From assembly GCA_028023455.1 (NCBI GenBank), contig JAQFVV010012405.1, positions 2,855,149-2,919,148 on the forward strand: a DNA stretch of 64,000 nt, written 5' to 3'. A program made the position numbers and the translations under genes. The DNA comes from Epiperipatus broadwayi. Its lineage: Eukaryota > Onychophora > Udeonychophora > Euonychophora > Peripatidae. The notes beneath the pieces are model-generated. The model saw nothing but the letters and a program-made list of their open reading frames with translations. It was not told the DNA's origin and did no database searches. Below, piece by piece: positions 36,867 to 50,154 of this stretch. Positions within the stretch are counted from its first letter, which is position 1; the number at the start of each line of letters is the position of its first letter.

Positions 36867-37929
36867 TCCTAGAGTGAAAAAAATTCAATATACAATAATA
36901 TTTTAATAAAAATATAATTACATACCATATAAATATCCAAATTTTATCACAATCAATCGAAACAATATTTAATTAATAGAATGAGCTTGAAGGGGTCATA
37001 TCGTAAATAAAACAATTACTTCATTTTACAAACAGCCTGGACACGTTTTCAGTTATCAACTGCATCTATTGTCTATGCTACAAAGCCACTTGATTCGGCA
37101 GACTTGACCACAAAAAAAAAAACGAATTGCTTGACCTTGGGTGCTCACTGGCAAACTCTGCCCATAATAATGTGGGTTTCAATTTGTCACTGAATGTCAA
37201 ACAGTTCATATCGAGTACAGATGAGTACAAAAGTTGTAAATCTTTATAATGGAATTTTTGTAGAAAATAAATAAGTATTGTGAATCCATTTGACCAATTA
37301 TTGAAAGTTAATCCTAGATTAGTAATAACACACAGAATTCTTTTCTGCATATCATTATCTTTTTAAATATCTCGATTTTCAATAATCAAAGTCACCTCCT
37401 CTCCTAAGTAGCTAAGATTTTAACTTTCATTGTTGTACAATGGTTAGATATTGTAGTTTATGTATAATGATTTAAAAGAACCACTTATTTCATTTCCACA
37501 GTGTGTCATGTGGAGAATATTAAAAATGTAATCATGGCCACACAAACTCATTACATGGACTGTATGTTGTCCATGCCTGTTCTAGAATGTCAACTTACAA
37601 ACACTTTTGAATAAAGAATTACAGCAGAGGGAAAAATTATTTTTGGCCCAAAGTAAATAGATCTTAAATGAAGATTGAAGACCAATGATGGTATCTATTA
37701 AAAGAAGAATAGGATGGTCAACTTACATTCTTAGTTAATAATGATTTTGAAGATAAAGTATACAATTATCCTGGGACCAAAATAAAATCTAGGTTAATTG
37801 ATTTATGAAAGATATGGAAGATAAATAAACAAATAATCTAGCTACCAATTGACGTTATTGTACCAGTCATTATATTGCTCGTAGAATTTTTTAATCTCAA
37901 GTCTCATAAAAATAATTTTACCTTAAGGT
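36867..37929. other. Non-coding stretch upstream of the BED relic
   Basis: A 90-codon minus frame (37078-37350) is present, with no recognisable domain. It lies 5' of the BED relic in the same orientation, so it may be transposon-derived, but I cannot show that. About 37631-37880 has no recognised match. Confidence 0.45.
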
Positions 37930-38700
37930 GCATTTTTGTTTTTACAGGGATAGGAGAATTATTAATAAAATTTTAAAAGTTCTTGTAAAAATTTTTAAAA
38001 ATTATATTAATTTTGAGTTAATTTTGTATCTTTTTTTTTTTTTTTTGAAGTTTTTAATCATATTAATGGTTTTGTTTTAGGAATGACTGTGTTTTTGGTA
38101 GTTTAGATCTTGAAAATATGTATCAATTTGTTGACAGTTTAAAAAGTATTAACAGATTTCAAATTATTTATGATTTGCTTTTATTATTAGAGCATACTAT
38201 GTATTTTATGTGTAAGAATGTGATTTCTAAAATTTAAATGTGATGGGTTATATGTTATTTCTCTGTCTATATTGATTTTTAAAAAGTAATGTTATTGAAT
38301 TTTTTGTTTCTTTGAAATTATTTGTTATATTGTTGATGATTGTCTGTTTGACATTGAGAAAGATAGGTTGAAGGATTTTTTGATAGATTGAATGGTTTTG
38401 ATCCAAATAGTATATTCATTATTGAGGAAAGTATTTTTGACTTTATTGTTTTAAAGTTTTTAGATTTAAATGTTTCTAAAGTTAATAATAAGTATTAAAA
38501 GTAAAAACTTTAAAAATATCATAAGATTCGATCATTATCAACTCTTTACACATAGAAAAGTTACTTAATTTTATTTTTGTTATAGAAATAAAAGATTTAA
38601 TAATTTTGAAGTAAAGATCATATGCAAAGATCTGCTTCTAATTATGTTGAAATGGATTATAATCATGAATTTATTCAGAATAATTATATTTGCTAAAAAT
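37930..38700 (+). pseudogene. Penelope-like element, reverse transcriptase relic (lineage 2)
   Basis: Segments in three frames match PLE RT blocks in order. FGSLDLENMYQFVDSLKSIN near 38090 corresponds to the motif A region. DLLLLLEHTMYFMCKN near 38170 corresponds to the block before the usual GxxMGSP motif, which is seen as VMGYMLFL. The catalytic YxDD box is kept as YIVDD at 38326-38340, followed by CLFDIEKDRLKDFL. FDRLNGFDPNSIFIIEES and FLDLNVSKVNN follow near 38390-38490. The frame is broken many times. The GIY-YIG part of the same element resumes at 39500, after an inserted element. The YIVDD-plus-GIY-YIG combination supports PLE rather than LINE. Confidence 0.78.
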
Positions 38701-38757
38701 ATTTACAAGCCTGATTTTAATAAATAATTTATTGGGTAATTTTATAGAATCTGTAAC

Positions 38758-39475
38758 CCAGAAGTTCACCAGGCATTTTTGTTTTCATTAGCCATTTTCA
38801 AGAGCATCAAAAAAATTTTGCAAACAATATGGCTGACTATCATGTTTAATATTTCCTTTTAGTTTATTTTATTAATATGATTATAAAAACAAAAGAAAAT
38901 ACACAAAGCTACAAATGATTGTAATGAAATGAAATTTAACATAAGTGCAAAATGAAAAAGGTGGTGAAAGAAGGTATAACAAACGTGTTACAAATGCGGG
39001 TTCATCATATTGGCAGGCAATAATCTTTAATAGTCTATGTCATGGCCACAAATGTACCTTGTTGTTTATGTAGTTGGGTCACATAAATTTTATTAAATAG
39101 AAATTGATGTGTTGTTATTGGATGATTTCACATTTTAATCATTTTGGATAAATTTTCCCCCAAAAAACTAAAGTAAAAGTTCAACAAAAATATTATAATA
39201 AACAATAAAATGTGACCAAATAATGGCAACAATGTTTGCAACATGTTTACATTCTTATGCTATCATATTCATAAAAAAATATGAGATGTGGTGAATGGGA
39301 TTTATAATACATTTAGTAATATTTTTAAAGTTAACAGTAACTTATTATTCATTTTCTTAATATTATTTAAATTTAACAACACACGTTTGGTAAAATGTTT
39401 TTGGAAAAATAGATATAAACAAATACTTAAGGCCCCTGAAAATGGATAATTGAAATAAAAAAGCCTGGAGAACTT
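38758..39475. mobile_element. Long-TIR element nested inside the PLE (foldback family C, short form)
   Basis: The left end CAGAAGTTCACCAGGCATTT (38759) is matched in reverse complement by AAGCCTGGAGAACTTG at 39461-39476, with the homology continuing inward (CATTTTCAAGAGC against GCCCCTGAAAATG). The left 250 bp also aligns with 50155-50400 (CAATATGG, TTTAATATTT, TTTTAGTTTATTTT). It is about 718 bp with no ORF. It interrupts the PLE between RT and GIY-YIG, so it inserted later. Confidence 0.72.
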
Positions 39476-39499
39476 GTATTATAGTTTCTATAGCAGTAC

Positions 39500-39990
39500 T
39501 ATTTATGTAATGATAAAAAAAGTTCATTTCTTTACATTTATGTCTCCAATTTATAATTGGATTTATAAGAATAATCTCTTATTGGAGATTATAAAAGTTT
39601 TTTATAAGAAAAATTTTGATTAGTAAATCTTATTAGTAAATTCCTTCATTATTAAACAATTTAAAACAATCTATTGATGGTAAATGTTTTTCTGGTATAG
39701 TTTATAAGATTCATTGCAGTTATAAAATGTATATAGATCAAAATAAATTAAGTCTTAATGAAAGAATTAACGTCCATAGAAGTAAAGTTAAAAATATATA
39801 TTATAAATCAACTATGTATATTCATGGAATGAATATAGATCATAAATATTTTTGACAGAAATTATTTTTATAACAAAAATGAATTAAATAAAAGAATCAA
39901 AGAAACTCTTGTGATAAATCTTCTGAAATCTGAAGTCATCGATGGTATGAAAACTTATTTTGATATTAAAGATAGTTGTTTTTAGACATG
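39500..39990 (+). pseudogene. Penelope-like element, GIY-YIG domain relic (lineage 2)
   Basis: After linker remnants (KQSIDGKCFSG), the frame at 39690-39985 reads IVYKIHCSYKMYIDQNKLSL, NERINVHRSKVKN, then STMYIHGMNIDHKYF. After a shift it reads NKNELNKRIKETLVINLLKS and VIDGMKTYFDIKD. This matches the PLE GIY-YIG pattern (GIVYKI.C, YIGQTKRSLNERI.EHRS, H.H.FD, and the KR...EAL.I helix). The YIG Gly is changed (YIDQ), which with the stops makes the nuclease inactive. It is continuous with the RT relic upstream apart from the nested element. Confidence 0.85.
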
Positions 39991-40074
39991 AATTATGGTA
40001 TTGACTTTTGTTATTTATATTTATGTGTGTGCACATATGTAGGGTGATTGTTATGTTTTGTTGACTTTTATTTG

Positions 40075-40172
40075 AGAAGGTCTATTTGTGTAATAGATGA
40101 AACTATGTTTATGGGAGAATTTTAGTATAAATTTTATTTTGTTAGTATTTAATGTTATATGATTTTATATTT
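40075..40172 (+). mobile_element. PLE 3' tail, related to the hairpin at 3361-3512
   Basis: GGTCTATTTGTGTAATAGAT, GGGAGAATTTTAGTA, and TTAGTATTTAATGTTATATG align in order with 3415-3512. Its place right after the GIY-YIG domain suggests it is the 3' untranslated region of this PLE. Confidence 0.7.
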
Positions 40173-41514
40173 AATTTTTATTACTAAAATAAAATTAGGC
40201 AGTATTTTTATTATATATATATAAATAAACATAAGAATGATAATATTTTTGTAACTTTAATTTTGTTATATTATTATGATAAAATGTTATCTTTTAATTT
40301 ATTAAATTCATAAACAATAGGTTGGAATCTGTGTTGCAGCTCATCATTCCAGTTCTTATTTCTAAATAATAAAGTATTAGGATATTTAAATTAGTACACA
40401 TTCTCAGACTGGTAAACATTCTAATGTAAAATTTATTGAAATTTTATTTTATCATTTATTTGAGTCATTTGAACATTAATAATTAAACCAAATGCCTTTA
40501 TAATTTGTATTTGTATTATTAAGGTTTTTTTTATAGCTCACATATTGAATTGGCAAGAATGTATACTTAAATAAATAAATCTAGAATCCGATAGTATAAA
40601 GATTTTGTTTTTATTTTATTTTAATCGATTCAAATTAAAAAGTCTGTCACCAAACCTGTATAGGATCTTAGTGTTTGCTAATGGAATTGTTTATGCTATG
40701 TTTCCAAAGACCACTAACAAAAAAAAAAAAATGGAAACAAGAAGAATTAATATGCTTTTTGTTCAATAACTTTTTTTATTTCAAATGATTCAGATTTTTT
40801 ATCAATATTAATAAGATTTCCTCTCATTTTATCAGAGAGAAACTCTATAAAACCCAGCAAGTTAACATCAACCACTGCCACAAATCTTTTTAATTATTAG
40901 CTTTAAAAAAAATTGATGGACAAATGTACAAATGACTCCTTAATTTATATAAAAAAATTGTATTTACCTTGAAACAAAAATCATATCTATCATCCTTTAT
41001 AATTCTTTAAACTATATTGTTTTTCTGATAACCACTCATCTATAATGTGAAGTAGTGTATTCATAAAATTTTTCTTAAATACTGCCGTCTTTTATTTTCA
41101 TCATTTTTATAAACTAAAGCTATAAAAGTATTATTGAGACCAAGTGAGTCATATATTTTTTAAAATTTCCTATAGTTTTAAAGTTAATATATCAAATATA
41201 TTTTAGAAATTTTCATATTTAAGATTACAAAGAATTGTTTTAATTTGATTAAGCTTGATAGCTTCATTTAAATTTAAATTAGTAGGTCCTATGATTGATT
41301 GTAGTTTTCATTGGTCGGAGACTCAACTTTTTTATGAACTTCTTTGCAATAAAACCATATACCATTTTTATACTTAAGTTCTAACAGTTCTTCATTAAGA
41401 TTTTAACCTTGATAATGCTGAATGATATTTCATCGAAACATCAGAATTTACACACAATAATACACAGTTTAATCCAAAAAATACTTTTTTACACACATAT
41501 ATATATTTAATTAA
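40173..41514. other. AT-rich non-coding stretch
   Basis: Minus-strand reading gives scattered protein-like pieces (YKNGIWFYCKEVHKK near 41370; DEWLSEKQYSLKNY near 41020) that could be an unrecognised coding relic. I cannot assign them. The block CATCGAAACATCAG at 41431-41444 resembles part of a hammerhead core but the fold is not supported. Confidence 0.4.
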
Positions 41515-41595
41515 GGGGATAGGGAGTTTGAAAGTCTGGGTTCAAATCCCTTTAAGTATATGTACTGTACTTGTATTTCAATATTATATATATTG
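41515..41595 (+). mobile_element. tRNA-derived SINE fragment
   Basis: GGGTTCAAATCCC near 41539-41551 is a near-consensus B box. The context GTTTGAAAGTCT before it and AAGTATATGTACTG after it match the copy at 15925-15970. No A box is clear, and no cloverleaf can be drawn, so it is a SINE remnant. Confidence 0.65.
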
Positions 41596-43400
<1,805 letters not shown>

Positions 43401-46233
43401 ACCCTTACTTCTGGATATATAAAATAGTTTAAAATACAACTAGCTCAGTTACATTATTATGTTTCATTAAAATTTGCATATCTATCTTTAATATACTTTT
43501 ATATTATCATATCTTAATTAAATTTATTATCAATCATCACAATCAATATAGTTTTAGATTATATTAATTAAATAAGTATTTATAAAATTATGAGACTGTG
43601 AAGTAAAGTTACAAAGTAATAAGCAGATTTACACTGAGTCAATATCTCCCAAGATACTGTCTCAATGGCATAAGAATACTACCACTACCTTATCACCTTA
43701 CCACTACATCTATAGCATTCTTATGACTTTTAAATGAAATTAATTATCTTTAATAATACTAACATAATTCCTAACTTTTAACTTAAAATATAATTAAATA
43801 ATCTCAGGTTCTTCTAAGTTGTTTTGAAATAATAATAAATTATGTAAATAAGTATGATGTGGGATTTTATATCAAACTTAAATACACCTAACTTATTTAA
43901 ATAATAATAATAAATAATAATCTTAAAGTGTAATTTAATCTCATCTATTTCTATGATATAATCAATCATTAAATAAATAAACAATTATATGTATATCTTT
44001 TATTTTATATGGTATCTTCATTTTAAAATAGATCAAAATCTTATAATTAATAATCTGTGGCAATAAACAATACTATATTCTTATAATGTGCATTATAATC
44101 ATCTTATGACCATTGCAATATTTTATGTTCATGTCAATCAATTCTTATAAAATAATGTTAAGCAAATATGGTATTCAATTCTAAATAATAATAACAAATT
44201 CATTTTGTGCAAATATTATGTTTATTTCAAATCATCTGATGTCAAAATGCTGAGGTGAAAATAATGAAACTCGACACACTTTTAAACAAATTAACAAATT
44301 TATTTACAATAACTTCAAATAAAATTTATTTACACTATTTACAGTTTATAACTTATGACAATCAATAAATAAAAATAAGAAAATACAAATATAAGAGGCT
44401 TACACTGTTATTAATTTATGTACTTAATAAGCAATTACACATTCCTTCAAATGCTATATTAATATTATTACAGTGTGTTTTCCTTAAAACTTAGATTTGA
44501 AAAATAAATAGTAGTAATCTTTAATTATTACAAATAATAATACATGTCAAGATTATCTATGTAGCATGTGTACATAATGTAGCTCTACCTATTAAATAAC
44601 TACATTAATTAAATATCATTTATAATATATTATCATGTATTCACTTTGTTATTAGCATTGCTTAAGAGCTTTATATAAAATTAATATCTCTTTATAATGT
44701 AAAACAAATGATTGGCTATAATTATATTCCACCTAATGTAATTTATGTTATATGTTTTATAAAATATGCATTCTATATCTGTATTATTCAAATATTAATA
44801 TTTAAATCATTTATCAATTTTAAATTCATAAAACATTACATTAGATAAATTTTATGATTCCTTTCTGTGTAACATCATTATTTTACCCTATGTGCTTTAC
44901 TAACCTTTCTAATAAATTTCTATCTATAAAACATATTCTATACTCATTTAAAACATTTTCCGGAAAACAAATATCAACTTCAAATAAAATATTCATTATC
45001 CAAATTACTCATACTATATTGTCTATACTTAGTAAACTTTTCAATCTAAATATAGGCTTCTACTCATAACGTAACTTAACTTATTCAATAAACAAAATAC
45101 ACAAAAATATAGACTTTTAAAATCCTTTTCTGACTTGCAAAAATAAAATAATTACTTAGATAAATAATAAACATCATTTTAATACTAAGCATAAATAAAA
45201 AATATAAAAATTATTTACGAAAGAATCATATAATTATTTCTAAACTTTTTACGTAATGTTATGTCATGTTTATATTATAAATTAAAAAAAATTATGCATA
45301 TTTTAATAACGTTTGCTGTCAATATAATGTATGTGTTTTCATAATATATTTATCCATTCATTCTACAACAACATAATATTCAGTTGATCTAAAGAAAACA
45401 TATTAAATTCATTAAAAATCATTATACAATATTTTTACCATAATAATAATAATGTCCATCCTGCTATCCAGTATTCTTCGGAATTTGCAGTTTCATAAAA
45501 TAAAAATCATTTACATTTTCACTCATAAACATTCATTAAAATATTCCGTGTTATATTAATTATAAAATAAGTTTATGTAATTAATTATTATATTATTTTT
45601 AAGTTACTATTTAATAAATGTACCTAACCTACTTTTTAAGAGTTTAATAATATTTAAATTTTATGTTAAATAAATAAAATAAAAAAATCATATTACATAG
45701 TCCAGCGTTGATTTTTGTCCTACCATAAAATTCTAACAAATATCCTCCGTATAAAGTCAATAAAACACTATTTCCTGTTCCGTTGTATCACGTGTTTCTT
45801 GAAAGTTTATAATAAAAAATGATAACGTTCTTTTTTTTTTAAAAAAAAATAAGTTCCAATAAGAAAACAAATAAAATTAAAATAGTTTATAAGTTCTTTG
45901 GATCCAATTCTTCATCAATTATTATTTAAAAGTTATTATTTCAACTTAGTTTATAATTTATAAAATTGTCATTTAATTATTTTTCAATTAACTTGGTTCG
46001 GCTTGGCTTATTTAACTTGATTTGGATATCCATGTATTACTTGCGCATTTGTAAATACCATATTCCGGTAAGAATTAATTTTTCCATCTATAACGTCCAG
46101 CGTTTAGATAACTTTAAATAAAATAATTTTATTATATTACGATTTTTTAAAATACTTATACTTATAATATATTTGCCTTTTCAAATTATCAATCTCTAGT
46201 CTTTTAAACATAAAGACTTAACGAGGCAAGTAT

Positions 46234-46500
46234 TTATTTAAAATTACTACTGTATCTTATATCTTTCCTTAAGATACATATTTTACTTCTATAATTTGTC
46301 AAAATACTTTCTTTTACAGAAATATTTATATTTTTTAAAATATCTATTAGTAATAAACAATAGTAATTTAACTTTTGAAAACTATTTATAGTCCAAAATA
46401 CTACTTTTCTCCATCTTGTAGTTTTATGTTCTAATCTAGCGTCTGTTACTTTTCCAGCATAAAGTTTCTGATAAATTTCTCCGATACGTGATGTTTCCAT
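46234..46500 (-). pseudogene. Short ORF of unknown function in element copy 2
   Basis: The 88-codon frame begins METSRIGEIYQKLYAGKVTD and continues ARLEHKTTRWRKVVFWTINS. The start is chosen because it lies 238 bp after the TATA box, as in copy 1 (240 bp), and both begin ATGGAA. The segment HKTTRWRKVVFWTI with hydrophobic residues after it is faintly like the C-terminal part of some piggyBac-type transposases. Position in the element and absence of an upstream coding region argue against that, so no function is assigned. The rest is lysine- and isoleucine-rich. Confidence 0.45.
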
Positions 46501-46730
46501 TGATTATTTGTACGTAAATTGAGTTTCGATATTGAGAAGATAATAGGGAATTATTAAGTTTTCTACTGCATATTCATTACTTTAAAATTATAAAATTATA
46601 TACAATAACACTCTTATGATTTTAAAACTGATTCTTAAGAGCGTTTCTAAATTTACTTAGCTATTTTTTTAAATAGCGCAAACGACTTAGAAGTTTTATT
46701 GTAGAGAGACCCCTCAACAATTGAATCCAG

Positions 46731-46764
46731 CTTATATACTGCCAGAAACTCCTTATCTGATTGG
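46731..46764 (-). promoter_or_regulatory. CCAAT and TATA boxes of element copy 2
   Basis: On the minus strand CCAATCA (46764-46758) is followed by TATATAAG (46738-46731). The segment just downstream is GC-richer (TTGAGGGGTCTCTCTACAAT) and may hold the transcription start. An AATAAA word follows within 60 bp. The pair and its spacing recur in copy 1. Confidence 0.62.
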
Positions 46765-47655
46765 TAGGTTTAAACAATCAAAATTTCTTATTTACATATT
46801 TACCAACACAATATTAAAAATAAATAATGACTTATTTAATATTTAATATTTTATCAAATTCTTTTAAAACAATATTTATCATTTATTCAAATCTATTAAA
46901 CATTCTTTTGAAATATTATTTCTCACTTGATTTAAATCTTAACTCTTATAAGATCATTTAAAATAAATTAGATCTTTTTAAATACGTTACATTTTTAAGA
47001 CAATATTTTATAAAATCAAATTTAATACTTTACATTAATATCTTTATTTTTATCTCGTGATAACTCACGTATTATTTATAAATTTTACAACATGATTTTG
47101 TAAAATAATAATTGCAACTCCATTAGACAACTTCCACGCGTGTGTATAACATCTGTTCTTTATCACAAGAACGCTTGTCTAAAAATAAACTAACAATTGC
47201 AGTATTTTAAAATAAATATTTTTAAATATTTAAGATATAATAATAGATTTTAAAATAATTATTTGATATGATTAAAATCAAATATTAATCTCAATTTAAG
47301 TACTTATAATTTAAAATATTTTTATTCACTTTTAACATATATTTTGAATTTAATAAATATCTTTATCTAATTTTAACTTAATCTTTTAAATACTTTAGCT
47401 TCAAACATTTGTTATTAAATTTATTAATGCAGTATTACATCATAATCATCATCATTTAAATATCTTCTCCATATCAACACAATTCACATATCAAACACTC
47501 ATAGATTGCTTTAATTAAACTTATGGTAACATTACCACAAGCAAAGTCAACATCACACATTTAAAATACTTCTTAAATTTAAAATTTTCCACTAAATTAG
47601 CACAAAACTTAAATGGTGACCCATATAAAAGGGCACAATATATATATATATATAT

Positions 47656-50154
47656 TGTAAGCATTAACCATGCCAATATTACAAGCTCCCTAAGTTATAA
47701 ATATAGATTTAATTAATAGGGAAATTATATTTAATTTTCTATATTTTTATTAATAGTAAGGGGTAGTTTATTTAATTTAATGTTTTTTCTTAACAAATGA
47801 TAATATGAAAGGTCTAGGTAAATTTCTTTAAACAATAGAGTGATTATTTTAGTGAATTATAAATCGTTGTAAAAAGAGAGAGAAAAATATAAAGTCAAAT
47901 AAATATTTGTTTGTTTTTTCTCTTTAATATTTTTAACTATTTATCAGTGTTAATTTTAATTTTTGAAAATGTATTAAGAGAATAATTTTTTCTTTTTAGT
48001 AAATTACTTCATAAATTTTAATTCTAATTTTTAAGACAGAGAAATAAATAAAGTTTTAAAAGAAAGTAGAAAATGAAATTTAATTTACCATTTTGTTAAA
48101 TTTTGTTTTAAATAATGAAAGTTTTTTTTTCTTCTTTTCCCTTTAATTTTATTCAATACAATAGAATGTGTTTATCAGATCATTGTGATTAGTCTGTTTA
48201 TCTTGTTTTACTTTTGAAACAAAAACTAATTAAAGATGAATTTCAAAACTGTGATTGGAATTTTTTAATTAATAAAAAATTGAGGGAAATATCTAAACAA
48301 TGCTTTTTGTTAAAATAGACCCAATTGGTCAGTGTTAGACTGATTTGTGATTGCTTAAAGACAGGGTTTATCCAATATTCAGTGTGTGGGTAATTTGGAA
48401 GACTAAGTGTCTTGTGATAAGCTTTCCATTTTGATCCATCTGCTGCAAGAAGGCAATAGGAGAAAAGAATTTTCCTGACATAGCTACTAAAGAAGAAATG
48501 TAAGTCTTATTTAAACTTTTGCAGAGAACAGCATAACAAGTTTTAATCAAGGTGTTAGCATATTATGAATTTTATTATAAAATGTTTTTTACAAGGAAAC
48601 CATGCGCTAAATTTTGCTAAAAGCTACTATCATCTTTCTTCATTTAATCTGCTTCACTGGAATGAAATGTAGAGGAAAAGAAGAATGCCCCTAAAGCAAT
48701 CTTTAACAAAACATTATCTTCAGTATATGATTTAATCTTACATGGAAATTTATTGGAAAGATAGTGGATAAATTCTGGCTGTTGTTGACCTGAAACTATT
48801 GTGCACCAAAAAGAGACAAATTTTACCATGTACATTGGTTAGAATCCTTTTAGAAGAAAACTAGTCTAGAAAAACTAGAAATTATAATTGTAAAGAAGGA
48901 TTCAAAAGGATTTTAAAACCATGGTTAAAGGTATTTTTATGTGCACATTATAATTTTATTTATAGTTAAAAAGATTTTTTTAAATAAAGGTAATGATTTT
49001 ATAAATTAATGATTGATAATTTTGAATAATTTTATTAAATTTTTATCAATTTAATTTTTCTTTTCCAAATTATAAAAATTTTTTTTTTGAAAATTTAATT
49101 TTGTTAAATTTAATATTTTTTTTTGAAACATGTTTTCTTTTTATTCATTTATCCTCCCTCTCCAATTATGTCCAAATTATTAAGCAAATTTAACTTTTTA
49201 TCTCTGATTGAAAAGCTTTTTTCACTTGTTATTTGACAAAATAACTTAATGAAATTTGATGAATGAAATCAACTGATAATTATAAATTTTTTGAATATAT
49301 TTTTTTGATAAAAGGAATATGTTTAAATTTTCATATGTCATTTTAAATTTTATTTATTGTTAATCAGTTAGATATTAAATAATTGTTTAAAAATATTCTA
49401 ATGTTATGTCTTTATTCCTTCAGCCAGCTATCTGTTACATGAATTGGAAGTGTGTGTGACTTGAGTTCAATACAGCTTAGAGTTTCAGAGATTGTTTTCA
49501 AATTATTCTAGTAAAGTTATTTTAAAATTATTAATAAGCTGTTATATTTAGTTATCTCTTGCTCACAGTAACAATTCATAGATTTCTTGCTTCCTGAGCC
49601 AGATTAAAGCATAACAGTTGTTGGATGTAGATGTTATGTTGTTTGGACTTCCAGGTGATAATCCTGGATGGTGCAAAGATATCACCTTTAAATTTATATA
49701 CACCATTTTATTTAATTAAAAATAAAATTTATAGTTAGCCTATATACTGTTGTACTATATGGCCAAGGCATTGATCTATTAGCATGTTATAGTATCTAAA
49801 CATTATTTTTTATTATTATGAGTAATGGATTATCACTGAAGTATGTCCACCCAAAGTTTTGTATTATATTTCTGCCCTTAATTTGGAAGTGGCTAGATAA
49901 TTAGCTGTCAATAGTGGATCCCATTCAAATCCAGTTACAAGATTGTTTATTAATTTTATGGTATTGATTTTATGATTCTTGACATTTCTTTGTTGGTTGT
50001 ATAATGCTGATGAGTTTTCATTTGATTATTCCTTGTTAGTGCTGGTGATGATTATTAGAGCTTATTCCATGCTGTCTCTGTGCTCATATTTACTGCTTAT
50101 TCTATATTCACTTTATTCTTTTTATATTTAAATTGTTACTTATGTAGTATGCCT
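47656..50154. other. AT-rich non-coding stretch
   Basis: No recognised repeat. 48360-48850 is somewhat less AT-rich and holds two adjacent minus-strand frames of 60 and 63 codons (48368-48550, 48644-48835) without a recognisable motif. A B-box-like GAGTTCAATAC at 49463-49473 is too weak to call a SINE. Confidence 0.5.

Noticed and set aside
37078-37350. 90-codon minus frame upstream of the BED relic
   Set aside because: I considered it as part of the hAT transposase, but no block of it matches the family and the gap to the BED region contains no coding link.
41401-41450. Hammerhead ribozyme-like string (CTGAATGA, then CATCGAAACATCAG)
   Set aside because: The CUGANGA core has an inserted base and stems II and III cannot be drawn convincingly. 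A covariance-model search would settle it.
46234-46500. piggyBac-like C-terminal similarity (HKTTRWRKVVFWTI)
   Set aside because: The likeness is one short stretch, no catalytic Asp region exists upstream, the ORF sits right after a promoter, and the element ends are not a TTAA target with CCC termini.
48368-48835. Two adjacent 60-63 codon minus frames
   Set aside because: They looked like exons of one gene, but no splice sites join them in frame and no family is recognisable.
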